DNA of 64,000 bases, taken from contig CM059587.1 of assembly GCA_030407085.1 (NCBI GenBank), forward strand, positions 19,193,001-19,257,000, in the 5' to 3' direction. Positions 11,782 to 23,030 of the stretch are shown here, piece by piece. The notes under the pieces are model-generated. The model was not told the DNA's origin. It was given only the letters and a program-made list of their open reading frames with translations, and made no database searches. The translations under genes and the position numbers were made by a program. This DNA comes from Trichopria drosophilae (Eukaryota > Arthropoda > Insecta > Hymenoptera > Diapriidae). Positions within the stretch are counted from its first letter, which is position 1. Each line of letters opens with the position of its first letter.

Positions 11782-12956
11782 TTATAATTTAAACGTCTTT
11801 CCCACTGGACAAATAGTTCGATTACTGCATTCCCCACACTTTGGGCGTTGGGGTTGACAAATTTCTTGGCCAAATCCGACAAGTAAGGCATTGACTTCCT
11901 GCCACAGTTCCTTTGGTAGCCAAGATTCTAAAGCTACTCGAGTGTCTTCCGGAGTTTTCGTTGCCTTTCGCACCCATCCTAATCTATTGCTTATTCGGTG
12001 GACATGGGTGTCGACGCCAATACCAGAAACTTCATTCCAGGCCACTTGCATACAAATGTGAGCCATTTTCGGTCCAACGCCTGGAAGAGTACACAATCCT
12101 TTTACCGTATCAGGAATGTCACTCTTGTAGTCATTTATGAGAATCTTTGAAGTCTTTTTTAAATATTCAACTTTTCGCTGTTAAATTAAAATAATAATAT
12201 ATTGAAATAATTTAAATGGCAACGGAATAAACCTGAAAATTGGAGCAAACGTACCTTCCAGAAGCTGACAGGATAAATGAGCTTTCCAAGTTCCTCATCG
12301 GATGCTTCAGAAATCCTAGTTGGTGTACAGCCATATTCTTTCAGACGTTGCATAGCCGCATAAGTAACTTGATCCTTCGTCTGACTGCTCAACATCAAAG
12401 CGAGTAAAGACTGGTACCGAAAAATTGGCGGACTTGCAGTTTCATCTGCGCACTTGTGGCAACCCATTTCATCTACGGGTGCTGTACTCCCTTTCCTCAT
12501 ATCTCTAATATTATTCAAGATCTTCTCCCAGTTTTCTGGAAACCAAGAGCTGTTTTTTGCCTTTTCAACATTGACATTTTCTTTGATATCTGCCGGAACT
12601 TCTGAATCAATAATTTGAATTGCTTGACGTTTTTTTCCTTTCTTTTTTTCATTATTTTCATTAGTTTTTTTGGGTCTTGGAGTTTTTTCAGTTTTGTCTA
12701 CTTGTTCTTTCTGAACTATGTCTTCATCTGTACTAACCTCAAAAAATTCGGATGTTGTTTCCAATAATTCCGAAGATTTACGCTTTCGTGAACGTAAACG
12801 ACGAGGTGAAGGTGTAGAAAGTGAATCAAATTTTAAGCGTTTACTCATTTTAACAACTTGTAACTTCCTATTAACTAGCAATAATAATTTCAACTGTTTA
12901 CAAACAATCGGCAAATTATGACTGAAATTTGTGTACAAAACATTCAGCACTTGCAT
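11782..12956 (-). CDS. NTHL1: Endonuclease III-like DNA glycosylase/AP lyase (2 exons)
   Basis: The enzyme removes oxidised pyrimidines and nicks the abasic site in base-excision repair, in nucleus and mitochondria. Exons (minus) are 12956-12255 and 12177-11782, phase 0, 365 aa. The helix-hairpin-helix LPGVGPK carries the catalytic lysine (K271) and GIGVDTH carries the aspartate (D290). Four cysteines at 341, 348, 351 and 357 (C-X6-C-X2-C-X5-C) form the [4Fe-4S] loop. All key residues are intact. The N-terminal ~130 residues are low complexity with basic clusters typical of nuclear targeting. The first 36 residues contain no acidic residue and resemble a mitochondrial presequence. A second ATG at 12848 (AAAATGA, better context) would give 329 aa without it, and the E2F-like site only about 30 bp above the first ATG makes either start possible. 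Confidence 0.93.
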
Positions 12957-12984
12957 TTCCTATGCATTCTATTGATTCTACAAA

Positions 12985-13010
12985 TTTCCCGCCGTAAAGC
13001 ATTATCGATA
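12985..13010 (-). promoter_or_regulatory. E2F-like and DRE-like sites upstream of NTHL1
   Basis: TTTCCCGC (12985-12992) matches the E2F consensus and TATCGATA (13003-13010) is the exact Drosophila DRE octamer. They are 10 bp apart and 29-54 bp upstream of the longest NTHL1 frame. Such pairs mark replication and proliferation promoters in flies, which suits a DNA-repair gene. Binding is inferred. Confidence 0.55.
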
Positions 13011-13348
13011 TTTCCATGAATCGCTAAACGATAATCGATTTACATTCGAACAGCTGCGGGAGCCCAATAAAGAAAATTTAAAAGGCGACAGCACGAAGCA
13101 AGAGAGACAACTTTTAGGTAACTTTATAGTGGGCATTGTGGGATTTTTTTTATAGGTATAGGGAGGAGAGGAAAATTAACTGGTGTGCAGTGTTGGAGAG
13201 GTAGTTTACAGGATGTAAACTACATGAGTTTTCGACATGTCGAATACCGAGTAGACTACATTTTATGTTTTCTACAAACCGGAGGTAGTCTACACGAAAA
13301 AACGTTTGTTCTTCATCTTAAAAAACACATCTGGGTAAAAATGATGTA

Positions 13349-13621
13349 CAGTAGAACCCCTCTACATTGAACTCCCGCTACATTGAACACCCCGCTAGAT
13401 TGAACGACTTCACCCCGTCAGATTGAACATTTTCTTCCTCCCCTTACTCCCACTGTAATGTTATTTTCAGCTGGCAGTTGCACTCGCGCATGCGCAATCA
13501 TTCCGTCATGCGGCAAGATGGCGGAATACTGGAGGACAAGCGGACGGGAAGGGATGTTTAATGTAACGGGGTTGTCGGAGAAACGCTGGCACGCCTTGTT
13601 CAATGTAGAGGGGTTCTACTG
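13349..13621. mobile_element. pogo-like MITE, TA target duplication
   Basis: Terminal inverted repeats CAGTAGAACCCCTCTACATT and its reverse complement bound 273 bp, with TA immediately outside both ends (13347-13348 and 13622-13623). CAGT...-type ends with a TA duplication are those of pogo/Tigger-like Tc1/mariner derivatives. Interior motifs CCCGCTA and GATTGAAC are repeated. No transposase. Confidence 0.85.
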
Positions 13622-13625
13622 TAAC

Positions 13626-14358
13626 TAGGCGGGTAGCGCTCCCGCGGCACTTTTAACTTTTTAAATGATGATTAAAAATATAAGAGCGTAAAAATAAATT
13701 TTTTTCTGAATAGATACGGATTCATACTATCATTAAGAAATTTTATGCACTATTTTTAGACCATCAAATTACTTATATGGTTTATAAAGATCGTTAAACG
13801 CTTAAAAACCGACACTTTTTCCATTTTAACGCTTCCGTATCAAAAACGGAGCAAAATGGAGTAAAATTGCATTAAAGCTTTTCTGTAGAGCGTGAAATTT
13901 CCTACAAAAAAGTCACGGGCAGCCCTAATTTAATGTTAATAGTTGAGCCAGAAATAACACTGGAACGTCAACTTGCAGTTTGATCGATAACCAATGTAAA
14001 ATATTCGGAATATTCTGTTTAAATTCGTGCTTTCTTTTTGGCCAAACTATTAATGTTACACTATCGCTGCCACTGACTTTTTTGCAGGAAATTTCACGCT
14101 CTACACAAAACCTTTAGTGCAATATTACTTTTTTTTGCTCGGTTTTTGATACGGAAGCGTTAAAATGGAAAAAGTGCCGGTTTTTACGCTTTTAACGATC
14201 TTTATAAACCATATAAGTAATTTGATAGTCTAAAAATAGCGTATAAACTTTCTTAATGATAGTATGAATCGATATCTATTAAAAAAAATGTATCTCTACG
14301 CTCTTATATTTTTAATCATCATTTGAAAAGTTAAAAGTGCTGCGGGAGGGCTGCCTAG
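13626..14358. repeat. Foldback element abutting the pogo-like MITE
   Basis: About 730 bp. Both arms carry GGCACTTTT/AAAAGTGC near the tips, then AACTTTTTAAATGATGATT and its reverse complement, and the GCTTCCGTATCAAAAAC block. The centre (about 13,930-14,060) is unpaired. Arms are about 90 percent alike by eye. It begins within five bases of the preceding MITE. No coding frame. Confidence 0.8.
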
Positions 14359-14359
14359 A

Positions 14360-14990
14360 TCAGTGGGGCTGCATGCCCGCCCGGTTTGGGTGAGCAGCGC
14401 TCCCAAAGGGTTTTCCGTGTACATGGATACTTAATGCGCATGTGTGAAATCTAAAGTGTGTTTATTGAACAATTACATGCAATTTTACCCGTTTTTGGAG
14501 AATCACCCATATATAATATTATGAAATCTTTTATAATTATGGTATTATTTACATCACAAATATCACACAATATTCTTTACTATATAATAATATAAAATTA
14601 TTTTTATTTTTTAAGCATACTTTACACATACTTGTATCAAAAGATACTGTTCAACATGTGCAAACATTATTTTTGAACAAATGTACTCTAGAGAAAAAAT
14701 TTGTTCGCACTTGTATTATTGTATTGAAAACAATTTTCATTGCTTGAAAAGATATGTATTAAAAATTGAATGACCTAAAGCCTTTTCTCTAGGATTTTAT
14801 ATACCTTTGATTCATCTTGAATTCTAACAAAATTTAAAAATTTCGATCGATACTGTTGATCTCTACCTTGTTGAGCGGAATGTATCTGCTACATTTCGCT
14901 TACAAGTTGAGATTGAGATGTTGGATGTCTTAACTATGAGTGTGCAGTTTTCTCAATTTACGAAAATAAATTACACTTCATATAAATGAT
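14360..14990. other. Gene-free DNA
   Basis: AT-rich sequence with short GC-richer patch near 14,360-14,420. No gene, RNA or clear repeat boundary seen. Confidence 0.5.
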
Positions 14991-14999
14991 TTTCCAATA

Positions 15000-15560
15000 T
15001 ATAATCTCTTGGAGGGTGTACGAGGCAGGACCATGCCGCAAAGCCTCGCTGATGATTCTAGCGGGTATGGTCCAGAAGCAATGTGTATATTTTTAATATA
15101 CATTGTAAACGACTGGTGGAAGGGCATTAAATCAAACACACGATTTGATCGGCTGAAAGAAAATATTAACTATTTATTTGCGATCAACCGGTGACGACCC
15201 GATCCGCCCGATCGCGACGAGGACATCCTAACCCTCAGACGTTTCGGAACGTTCTCTCTGCTAACCCGATCGTCACTTTGTTCTATCTTAGTTCGATTTT
15301 TCAAACTCTCGAACATTTAAATAGACTACAACGTCATATTACACATCGATATTATACTATTCGAATTACAAATAATTATATCGAGATCGTCACCATTTTG
15401 AAGAGCCTTTTACATAATGTACCTAACAGGCCTGCTTCATTTTGAGAGGTACCCCCATTCCGGTGTGCAATGGCGTAGGGAAAACCACCTTTGTGGGAAA
15501 AAACCTACGCCGGGTACCGCAGTCGATAAAACATCGATTCTGTCCGTAACATACATATTG
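15000..15560. repeat. Dispersed repeat, possible solo LTR
   Basis: The right part (about 15,415-15,550; GTACCTAACAGG, ACCCCCATTC, TTTGTGGGAAAAAACCTA, GCCGGGTA, ATCGATTCTGT) has a diverged copy at about 30,035-30,205. The block is more GC-rich than its surroundings and could be bounded by TGTACG (15,008) and GTAACA (15,548), as in a long terminal repeat. No flanking target duplication is evident, so the LTR reading is tentative. Confidence 0.4.
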
Positions 15561-16086
15561 TATCTTTCCTTTCGTTCGATGATAAACAAATTTTTCAATT
15601 TATATAATTGTGTACTTTGTCAGTTTTTAAAGTAATGGCCCCTCCGCGAGCACAAAACGGTGCTGGAATGAAGGCCAAATAACATTTATTTTTAATTTAG
15701 TTCGATTTACGGACTTGGTTCGATTTATTCCGCTATTCCAAGATCTTCTACATTAAAATTACTTTCACTTAAGAAAAAAATTTCGGAAAAGAAAATTCTT
15801 ACTTATTCGAAAATTTAAAAATACTTTTTTCCTGTCAAGAAACATGTGTTGACTGAAATTCGGTTTTTGTCCTTTTTTATGTTTTTTAAAGAACTACTAT
15901 CTGCATATATTTTATAAAATTCATAAAACAAATCTTTCAATATATAGGTTATGTTTTCGAGCATACTTTAGTATTCTACCAGTTTTCGACGTTTTCGACG
16001 TAAGTTACCGCTAATCTACATATATTTGTAGAAAACTAGTTTTTCCTTCATTTTATCCAACACCAGTGGTGTTCAAAGCCCGCGCC

Positions 16087-16415
16087 CGCTAGGGGAAATT
16101 TATTCGGATGTCAGAACTTCAGTGAGAAATGGAATTTTTCAACGGGAAAGTATTAAAAAAAATGCTCCCAATTTGCTCCACCCAAAAATGTCAAGTTTAG
16201 AACTTTTTTTGATTCATAGAACAGGGCCGAGGGGCAAAGTACCATAATCTAGTAACAAACCAACGTAATTTAACCTTTCGACTAAGGGTTAGGCCAGAAA
16301 TGTCAAAGATGGTTTGTAGGGCGCAGCAAATAGGGAGAATTTTTTTGGATACTCTCTCGTCAAAAAATGCCATGTCTAACAAAAATTATGACATCCGGAA
16401 GAGTTTCCCCTAGCG
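16087..16415. repeat. Foldback element with CGCTAGGGGAAA ends
   Basis: CGCTAGGGGAAATTTATTCGGATGTC at the left is matched by GACATCCGGAAGAGTTTCCCCTAGCG at the right. Inside is the AATGCTCC/AATTTGCTCC palindrome also present at 10,140 and 17,878. A third copy of the end, in direct orientation, lies at 16,460-16,507, showing a composite or repeated insertion. Confidence 0.7.
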
Positions 16416-16515
16416 GGCTGGCTTCACAACGGTGACAAAATGAGACGGTGTCAAGCCAGCTCCGCTAGGGGAAAAATTCTCTCGGATGTCATTACTTTAG
16501 TGAGAAATTAGTCCG

Positions 16516-17004
16516 GTCATTCTTTATTTATTTAGTTATTTATTAACGGTCCTGAAGCCCTTTAAGAACATCACATAGTGGTATAATAATGGCAAATAAG
16601 TTGATCGCATGTTATAAAGTTACAAAATCATATTGAAGGATTCTTAATTTACGTAAATTTATTGCTTCCGCTGGGGGTTTTGTAAATACATTTGTGCTTT
16701 GTAAGCTGTAGAAAAACCTACAGAATCTTGCCGAAGGAGAGTACAGCCCAAAGTTCGTTGAAAACGGAATCGAGCGATAATAATTAACATTTGTACAAAA
16801 GAAATGCTTAGATGTAAAGGATGGTAGGATGGAGTCCAAATTTGGTATAATTAGTAAATTATTATAAATTTTGTATAAAAAGTATGTATCGGAATATTGA
16901 CGATAAGAATATAAAGTAGGATTTTTTAAAGAGGATAATGAAGGTGAATAATTATGATTGTCGAATGCCATAGGTGAACGTGATTTATATGCTTCGTATC
17001 GCAT
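16516..17004 (-). pseudogene. 3' fragment of a CR1/Jockey-like LINE (ORF2 C-terminus)
   Basis: The minus strand encodes a 130-codon frame ending at 16612. Its layout (YRQYSDTYFLYKIYNNLL, then P-L-x-S-I-L-P-S-F, then the R-S-I-P-F...NFGLYSPSARFCRFF stretch) recalls the segment downstream of reverse transcriptase in CR1/Jockey-group LINEs. After the stop come about 90 bases and an AATAAATAACTAAATAAATA-type simple-repeat tail, as expected for a LINE 3' end. It is 5'-truncated near 17,005, exactly where a foldback element begins. The LINE assignment rests on motif pattern only. Confidence 0.55.
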
Positions 17005-17008
17005 ATTT

Positions 17009-17706
17009 TAATAACTCGGCTTCCAATGAAGCTAAAAGGTCAAGTAAGCGCTTATTTTAAAGATATTTGATCGTTTTAGAACTGTTTATAAAAAATTGTT
17101 TGATTTGATCGATTGTTTTCGAAATATCGAAGCATAAACAAAAAGAAAGAAGTACTTTACATAATTTTTCGCTTTTTACGTGGAATTGTTGTCGGAAAAT
17201 AAAAAAGTAATGCAAGACAAAGTTGTAGAGAATTAAATAACAAACAATTTCGTTTATTTCTTTCGTTTCAATGAAAATTAAGTGCGTTACAAAGTAGAGA
17301 ACCCGCGATAGCGTATAAGCGGCTATAGTTGTTCATGTCGATACGCGGCGACGACGCCGGAGCGTTTTCGCTGAAATGTCAGACTTTATTCAAGCATAAT
17401 TGTTATGTAATAAGTATTTTTTGATGGTTTTTGTGAACTACAATTTACAAAAGAAGGAAAATGGAAAATGGAAAATTTTAAGCAATTTAGTACATCCGTT
17501 TAAAATAAAACTGGAATGTCTTGCATTACTTTTTCATTTTCCGTCAACAATTCCACGTAAAAAGCGAAGAACTATGTAAAGTACTTTTTTTTTATCCTTC
17601 GATATTTCGAAAACTATCGAAGGAATCAAAAAATTTTCTAATCAAAAATTGTAAAGCAAAAAAATTTTGTTAATATGCGCGCTTACTGAACTTACCGAGT
17701 TATTAC
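17009..17706. repeat. Foldback element with TAATAACTCGG ends
   Basis: The ends TAATAACTCGG and CCGAGTTATTA and long inner arms (AGTACTTTACATA, CGCTTTTTACGTGGAATTGTTG and their reverse complements) make a ~700-bp inverted repeat. The central ~230 bp is unpaired and somewhat richer in GC (CGATACGCGGCGACGACGCC). It abuts the LINE fragment. Confidence 0.8.
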
Positions 17707-17877
17707 AAAAAACATTTTTTTTTACATTTTTTAGGTTAGCAAACAAAGCCAGCCGGCTCAGAGGTCTAGATCGTTAAGTAAGCTTTTGTGCCCCCCCCCC
17801 CCCTCCCAATACGCCCAAAAAGAAAAATTGCTGTTTTTAATTATTGGTTTTTTTAAATGTACATAATGGCTGGACTA

Positions 17878-18095
17878 AATGGAATTTTTCGACGAGTGAG
17901 TATCGAAAAAAATGCTCCGAATTTGCTCCAGCTAAGAATGTCAAATTTAGAACTTTGTTAGCTTCATGGGGCACGACCGGGGGTTAAGTAAACCATAATT
18001 TAGTAACAACCCAACATAATTTATCCAATCGGTTACGGATTAGGCTAGAAATGTCTAAGGTGGTTTGTAAGGCGGAGCAGACAGTCATAATTTTC
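17878..18095. repeat. Third copy of the AATGCTCC dispersed repeat
   Basis: The block runs from TGGAATTTTTCGACGAG to GGCGGAGCAGAC and aligns with 16,130-16,330. A poly-C run of about 14 bases precedes it near 17,791-17,804. Confidence 0.65.
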
Positions 18096-18504
18096 GTCAT
18101 TTTATGTCCAATCGAAAATTTTACTAGAATTATAATGGAAGTTGATACAAAAGGATTCAAACGTATTGCGTATTTGTAATTTGTCGAAATTATATCCCTA
18201 TAGATATTCAGAGCTGTGAATACAAAACGTTCGAATTCCTAAAAAAACTAATCCCTAAAAATTTCAAATATAAATAAAGAAATTAATAACAACATTTTCT
18301 CAATTAAACCGTGCTCTCTTGCTTGTGAGTTGCAGAAACTACTTAAAACTGATCCAATAATTTTGGACAACAGCATGGAAATTGTTAATGAAATGAAAAA
18401 TAAATTATCAGCGTCGGACAATAGTTCTGAAAACGTTAAATACTTAACAATGGTACCAAAAGCATAGAAAACTATTTTGTCTAAATTCTATTACTTCGAC
18501 CCAG

Positions 18505-19080
18505 ACTAAGTCTGGACGAAGTATTGAATTTGGTCACTTCGGGCAAAAAAATTACCATATAGTTTTTCATCAAATGTCGACGTTTCATACCCTAAGGAAC
18601 CCAAATCAACAATAAAAAAATTTGTGTCCGTGATCTTGTACGTACGTACGTCCGTACGTCCCGTTTTTTTTGTCTCGCGATAACTCGCGAACGGATAAGC
18701 GTATTGACATAAATTTTTTTTTTTAATTTGTTTTAAAAAACAACTTGGCATAACTTAGATCTGATTAGATGTTGGGGCAGATCCACCCGTCCATTACTAA
18801 AAAAATTAGCCCCAATTAAGTTTCTTTGTAGTTTTTTGCATTTATTTTGAAAAATACAAATTTTATTAAAAAATGTTTCAAACAAAAAAGATAGAGCATG
18901 AAATTCTCTACAAAAAAGGTTGTATGCATTTTCTTCCTAAAGTCAACGATAATGCCATAAAAACTGGTTTAAAATGTTTATGACTATTGTCTGAAAAAGT
19001 ATTGAATTTGGTCATCGCGGCAAAAAAATTATCCTATAGTTTTTCATCAAATTTCGACGTTTCGACCCCCTACCCCCCAG
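18505..19080. repeat. Direct repeat pair with CGTACGTACGT motif
   Basis: AGTATTGAATTTGGTCA and ATAGTTTTTCATCAAAT...CGACGTTTC occur at 18,520-18,592 and again at 18,999-19,060. Between them lies a CGTACGTACGTCCGTACGTCC block followed by TCTCGCGATAACTCGCGAACGG. This is interspersed repeat DNA of unknown class; the 81-codon minus-strand frame across it is not convincing. Confidence 0.5.
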
Positions 19081-19089
19081 GAGTAGTCT

Positions 19090-20220
19090 TTGCCAGCTCC
19101 TCGGGCGCGGTGACCACCTACGGGCGCAAAGTTCTTTTACGCCCTTGATACGAAAATAACTATTTCGATATATCTAAAAGATGTCTTATAGATATCTATA
19201 AGATATCCGTCATAGATCTTTTCGACACTTTCAAGATATCTTTGACGAATTATATGTATATATATTGTATATATAATATCATAATAATACAGACAGTAAT
19301 TAGTAAAACACTGTAAACATGTAATATGCATCGAATAGTCTATTACAATACAAGTGCTTGAAGTAAGTGTTTTGCAACTTTTATTTATTAATACTTCGGC
19401 TGGCCTGTTGTCGGGGTCGAAGTTTTTAAAATGCTCATTTTCAATTTTCATACATATAAGAAACACTTATTGTTGTAACATATCTATCGAAGCCACTTGG
19501 ACCTAAATATGATTGGACCCCCAAATATCAATATAATTTTATAATATAATTGAAAGCTGTCAGTAAACAAACGAGTCTTAAGGAATAGCCGACTCTCCAC
19601 TGGGTCGAAATTTCTGAGCGAGCGAAGCAAGCGAGGCACCACGCCAACACTAGTTTTGTTTAAATTTTCTACCATAATGTTTTTCATGGCCATACGCTTG
19701 AAATATTTCATTTTCATGGAATTCTGAATTATCGACCACTGGCTTGATATTATTGACGTGGAATGACCCACATTTCAATTCTTTTTCGTTTGATGGGTAA
19801 ATTCTATTTAAACCCTTTACTTGGGGGTTTTGGCAACGCTGATTAGGAATCTTTGGTTAAATACACAAAATTTTAAATGGCTAATCTCTTAATAACGAAG
19901 AAATTACTGAAAAATGACCGGATTCGCTAAACTTTTGTTACTGATATCTGATCAAATGAAATTTCATGAAATTCAAAGTAGAAGAGTGGCATGCTAAATT
20001 AAAATTTAAACAACGTTTTTTTTGTTGTGTCTTGTAAGTAAAGAAGAACACATTACATTCGAAAGTTATTAATTCACTTTTATTCCAGTATGCCATAATG
20101 AAGAATCTTTATATTTGTTAAAATTAAAATGAACCAGTTCAATTAGTAACTTAAATTGAGAATTAACTAATTATTTCTAGGCATGTAAATATGTAACGTA
20201 AAGAAAATAGCTTTTGTTTA
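19090..20220. other. Gene-free DNA
   Basis: AT-rich, with a cluster of AGATATCT-like words at 19,170-19,250. No supported gene or complete element. Confidence 0.5.
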
Positions 20221-20229
20221 TTGCTTATC

Positions 20230-21080
20230 ATCAATATTTACAAAATTGCACAACGAGTCTTCAAATGTATAATGAGACAGAGTCAACAAAGAGTAAAAAT
20301 AATGAAATGGAATCTTTTCCCAAGTGTAAGGCACCCGAATGATCATACCATTACGAGACTTGTAGAACGTCAACTCAAAGGCCACTTTGTTCGCGACAAA
20401 GGAGATGAAATAATATACCTCAGAGAGATGATCCACAAATGCTTGCAGTCTGGGGTATGGTAGCAAACGATCCCCGTATTAGTTGAAGCTGAAAGACAAT
20501 TAGGTATTCCAAAACCCACGTTGCACAGAATATTGAAAGTTCAGAGATTGCATCTTTACCACATAACTTTTGACACAAGAATTGCAAGCTGGAGACTTCG
20601 AAAGAAGGCGCCTGTTCTGTAGATGGCACAAACAATGATACAACAATATCCGGAAGCACAATTGCCATTATTATTCCGTAGAAAATCCTCAATAGCATCG
20701 CGTAGTGAATCATCAGCAACGTTGGAATTTGATGGTATTGTGCGGTATTGTAAATGGAAACTTGATTGGGCGTTATTTCTTCGACGAAAATGTAAATAGT
20801 CACAACTATTTACCTGCTCTTTAAGCCATAAATTATTTATGTGATAATTTAAATATTAGATTAACGAATCAATGGGTAGGACGTGGTGGATTTGTAGAGT
20901 TAGAATAGATCTGAAATTCTTTTTTGGGAGCCCTCTGAAAAATATTGTCTACGCTGAAGCACCCACCACAAGACAAAATATGATTGAGAAATGTTGTTCT
21001 TGCAACCATTAGAAGTTTTCAAAATCGTATTCAGTCATGCCTTGTTAGTAACGCCTAATTTTTAACAAATATTTAAACGT
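20230..21080 (+). pseudogene. Degenerate Tc1/mariner-superfamily transposase
   Basis: Pieces of a transposase can be followed in order through stops and frameshifts. A helix-turn-helix region reads RQLGIPKTTLHRILKVQRLH (about 20,494-20,553). A core segment reads NHQQRWNLMVLCGIVNGNLIG in another frame near 20,710-20,780. A C-terminal part reads NQWVGRGGFVE and then the KILSTL...PPQDK and ATIRSFQNRIQSCL stretches (20,860-21,045). The WxGRGG signature and the RSFQxR tail are typical of insect Tc1/mariner-like elements with an N-terminal HTH. At least four in-frame stops make it dead. No terminal repeats were located. Confidence 0.65.
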
Positions 21081-21117
21081 TTAATAAGATGAATTTGCTT
21101 ATGGAGTGGATATGTTT

Positions 21118-21300
21118 GATCTTGCCTTGACCAGCTGGGTCATCACTTACCTTAAGTGGCTGGGATACCCACGACCTGGCCTTGAATGACTGGGTCATCA
21201 TCGACTTTGCCTTAATCGGCTAGATCACCACTTACATTGCCTTAAGTAGCTGGGATACCCACGGCCTTGTCTTGAATGGCTGGTTCATCCTCGAACTGGG
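21118..21300. repeat. Tandem repeat, ~28-bp unit, 85-bp higher-order period
   Basis: Variants of CCTTAAGTGGCTGGGATACCCACG, CCTTGAATGACTGGGTCATC and CCTTAATCGGCTAGATCACC alternate. CACTTAC recurs 85 bp apart (21,144 and 21,229), so three short units form a higher-order repeat of about two copies. It is clearly GC-richer than its surroundings. Confidence 0.75.
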
Positions 21301-21599
21301 TGGGTGCCTCCATGTGTCCACCTTCACGTGGTGGGGGTGTTACGGCTAACGATCCGCTCGGGCTATATCAGATCAGGTTCAACCATGCTGAATGCTGGCC
21401 GACATGGAGGCCCAAACTAACGGACACAAACTGAAAAGAACTATAACACCTCGCCATGGAGCGTGTGTCCTAAAGTCGCACAGACTCCCCTGCAGGGGAG
21501 GAACATCGAAAATGCAAACAGGACCGATTAACTGGTTGTGTTATCTCCATATTTCCTCAACTGGATTGATAATTCCTCTATCTTGCCTTAAGGTTAAGG

Positions 21600-22800
21600 T
21601 TAAGGAAAGTAATATTTGGACATAAAATCTTCCGCTCGTGCCACTTCCAGTTTAAAAAAACAAGTTTCATTTGAAAAAATTGACTTGATATTGATATGAC
21701 CTTAAAGGATATCGTCAATGTCAATATCAAGGTCACCATGAGCTAGCCTAACTGCCTTAAACTTCCTTACGACTTCCGAACATCTTTTTACTATTTCCAA
21801 AAGAAACAACATTTCTAAAGTATTCATATTTTGCTTTTCCTTTTCCTCCCAACCATAAAAGGTGAATAAAGTGTATTAAACTGAATAAGCACGACAAGAA
21901 ACTTACAAATTAGATTGCTTCTAAATAAAAGAAATAAATCAATTTTGAAAAATATGTCTGCCAAACAAATCCTATGAATTTTCTTGAAACTTGGTATATT
22001 ATTGATTTTGAGGCTGATAACTTCCAATTTATATTTTCATAAATTAAAAAGAAATAAAAATATATATAAAAAATAAAAGTACAAAGCTTGCATAAAACTT
22101 TTACTACTTCCTTAAATGATTGAATTTTATCGAAATCTGAAACATTTAATGCTTTTGCTCGTTATATTGAAGCATTTATTTTCAGTTTTTTATTTATTTT
22201 TGGCAGTCTTATTGGAACAGCTATTTAGAATTTTGAAACTCTGAACGGCTAAGAAATAATACTCAATTTGGTCGTAATTAAACGATTTTTGAAAGATTTA
22301 CCTGCCAAATAGAATCCGCTATTTCGAATTTTGAAAATATGAGATCTTTAAAATAATAATTTAAAATAAATCTTTAAAAATTAAAATTAGTGTTGAAACT
22401 TATAAATATAACTTTAAAATACAAAGGTATGATTTAAAGGGTTAAATAGGTACATATTTTTCTACAAGAGTTAAGTAGGGGTCAAATTAACCGATGTGAT
22501 ATTACGGATAATTTAGAGTGTTAGACTCATCTCCTAAGACAATGGGTAGATTTTGTTAAAAAAAATTCAAGGCTATCTTAGTACTCTGGCAATGACTTTA
22601 AAGGTCACATTGTCTGCACACTTTCATATTGTATTTGGTCATACAATTTCTTGTCTCTAATTAAGAAAATAAAAATAAACCTGAAATATCTTTAATATAT
22701 GATATCCAAGATCAAATCCAAGGTCAACATTCCATTGGAAGGAAATGTAAAAGTTATTTTAAGAAAATGATCAATAATCATTAACGATACAATAGTGAAC
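21600..22800. other. Gene-free DNA
   Basis: AT-rich sequence with no supported gene. Short stretches look like old repeats but I cannot pair them. Confidence 0.5.
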
Positions 22801-23030
22801 AAATACTCATATTATTATACTAATTAAAAAAAACTGCAGGACGTTTATGATAGAAGTGATGAAATAAACCGATAAATGAGGTAAAATGATAAATCTCCAA
22901 TTTCTTCCAGACAATTGGCATTTATTTGCGGTGAAACTAAAATAGCAACAATAACACATTATGAAATATCGAGTCCACAAAAACAATTTTGTTTTTCTTG
23001 TATCTCTAAATTTATATATTAGCAATCCTA

